Origin: Haloquadratum sp. J07HQX50
GTDB taxonomy: Archaea; Halobacteriota; Halobacteria; Halobacteriales; Haloferacaceae
Assembly (NCBI GenBank): GCA_000416005.1
Contig: KE356563.1
Coordinates: 511,547-518,143 of the forward strand
Reading direction: 5' to 3'
Length of the DNA: 6,597 nt
How positions within the stretch are numbered: position 1 is the first letter of the stretch; the number at the start of each line of letters is the position of its first letter. Of the stretch, positions 6,221 to 6,597 are shown piece after piece. The position numbers were made by a program, and so were the translations under genes. The notes beneath the pieces were generated by a model. It did no database searches, was not told where the DNA came from, and worked only from the letters and a program-made list of their open reading frames with translations.

Positions 6221-6400
6221 CAATCTCACGGTATAATCCAGCTGATGACGAGTATCCACCACGGTTTGCGGGAAGAGGCTAGTTATCTTTTGTCGAGAAT
6301 AGCGAACGGCTGTATCCCCTCTGACTCGTTCGCTCCGCTCACTCGCCGGAAGGGCACTGAGCCTGTAAGAGTTAAATTCATGTTCAACATCTGATACAGT
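6221..6400. other. gene-free flank right of the tnpB element
   Basis: An 8-bp inverted repeat, AGCGAACG (6301-6308) and CGTTCGCT (6327-6334), is followed by GC-rich CTCCGCTCACTCG of the kind common in haloarchaeal intergenic DNA. The minus strand can be read as AVRYSRQKITSLFPQTVV, which might be a scrap of another transposase, but I cannot support that. I see no other gene. Confidence 0.3.
6371..6378 (+). promoter_or_regulatory. TATA-like box for the HEWD gene
   Basis: GTTAAATT, centred about 26 nt upstream of GTG 6401, fitting a leaderless transcript and supporting that GTG as the start. Confidence 0.45.
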
Positions 6401-6597
6401 GTGGCAGTAAAGAATATCGACATAATTCAGCGACCAGAGGAACGTACTTGCGAGAAATGCGGGAGAGTCGAATGCTGGAACGATGAAGAGATCGTCTGGG
6501 AAATCGCAATGACTGGAGGTGAACGTGCTGTCGGAAGTGTCTATTGCATCCATGAGTGGGATATTAATGGAACATTTGTCCCCATCGACGAATACAC
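6401..6597 (+). CDS. HEWD-family zinc-binding microprotein, cut by window edge
   Basis: Small haloarchaeal protein of the HEWD family, named for its His-Glu-Trp-Asp signature; function unknown, probably a zinc-binding cytoplasmic protein. 65 codons are visible without a stop. The product has RPEERTCEKCGRVECWN (CxxC at Cys17 and Cys20) and then VYCIHEWDINGTFVPIDE (Cys49, HEWD at 51-54). That final sequence normally lies close to the C-terminus, so only a few residues are likely missing. GTG 6401 is the only plausible start upstream of the CxxC: an in-frame TGA lies two codons before it, and a TATA-like box lies about 26 nt upstream. It follows the dead tnpB element by about 180 nt and has its own promoter. 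The minus-strand reading frame across it (6122-6553) is a shadow. Recognition of the family is by memory of the signature. Confidence 0.8.
   Translation, partial: MAVKNIDIIQRPEERTCEKCGRVECWNDEEIVWEIAMTGGERAVGSVYCIHEWDINGTFVPIDEY

Noticed and set aside
6122..6553. 143-codon minus-strand reading frame
   Set aside because: It crosses the tnpB 3' end and lies antisense to the HEWD gene. The QKITSLFPQTVV stretch hints at a transposase scrap, but I could not support this.
1..6597. CRISPR array, tRNA or rRNA genes
   Set aside because: No regularly spaced direct repeats, cloverleaf-forming segments or rRNA-like sequence were seen on either strand.

Overview
The window looks like a piece of a haloarchaeal chromosome of fairly low GC content for the group. 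Haloquadratum walsbyi or a close relative fits best. This is inferred from the acidic protein composition, recognisable haloarchaeal families (AglJ, AglM, a HEWD small protein, an IS1341-type TnpB), TATA-like boxes about 26-32 nt before start codons with no clear Shine-Dalgarno, and AT-rich codon use. No rRNA, tRNA or CRISPR array is visible.

Left part (1-3608) is an N-glycosylation neighbourhood. An AglJ-type dolichyl-phosphate glycosyltransferase runs leftward out of the window (1-952, minus). Divergently transcribed from it are a UDP-glucose 6-dehydrogenase (aglM, 1268-2569) and a DUF368 multi-pass membrane protein (2658-3608). AglJ charges dolichyl phosphate with the first sugar. AglM makes the UDP-glucuronate used later in the glycan. 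DUF368 proteins have been shown in bacteria to be polyprenyl-phosphate translocases (PopT), so this one plausibly returns spent dolichyl phosphate to the cytoplasmic face. The 315-nt gap between aglJ and aglM holds GC-rich, hairpin-rich debris that resembles the 3' end of a haloarchaeal tnpB, plus a compact double hairpin.

Middle part (3609-4767) holds a possible 28-codon Cys-containing ORF, a convincing 36-residue zinc-finger microprotein (3910-4020, minus, with its own TATA box), and a 188-residue class I SAM-dependent methyltransferase (4171-4737, minus).

Right part (4768-6220) is a decayed solo-tnpB element of the IS200/IS605 (IS1341-type) group. Its tnpB has in-frame stops, a 52-nt hairpin insertion, several frameshifts and a lost RuvC-III aspartate, but imperfect palindromes remain near both ends. 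After it, at 6401, a HEWD-family zinc-binding microprotein starts and runs off the window.

The least expected signal is a pair of double-hairpin modules (1128-1176 and 5119-5169). They share a left-hand motif, a 10-nt linker and identical pairing geometry in the second hairpin, while their stem sequences differ. One of them has been inserted into the tnpB reading frame.
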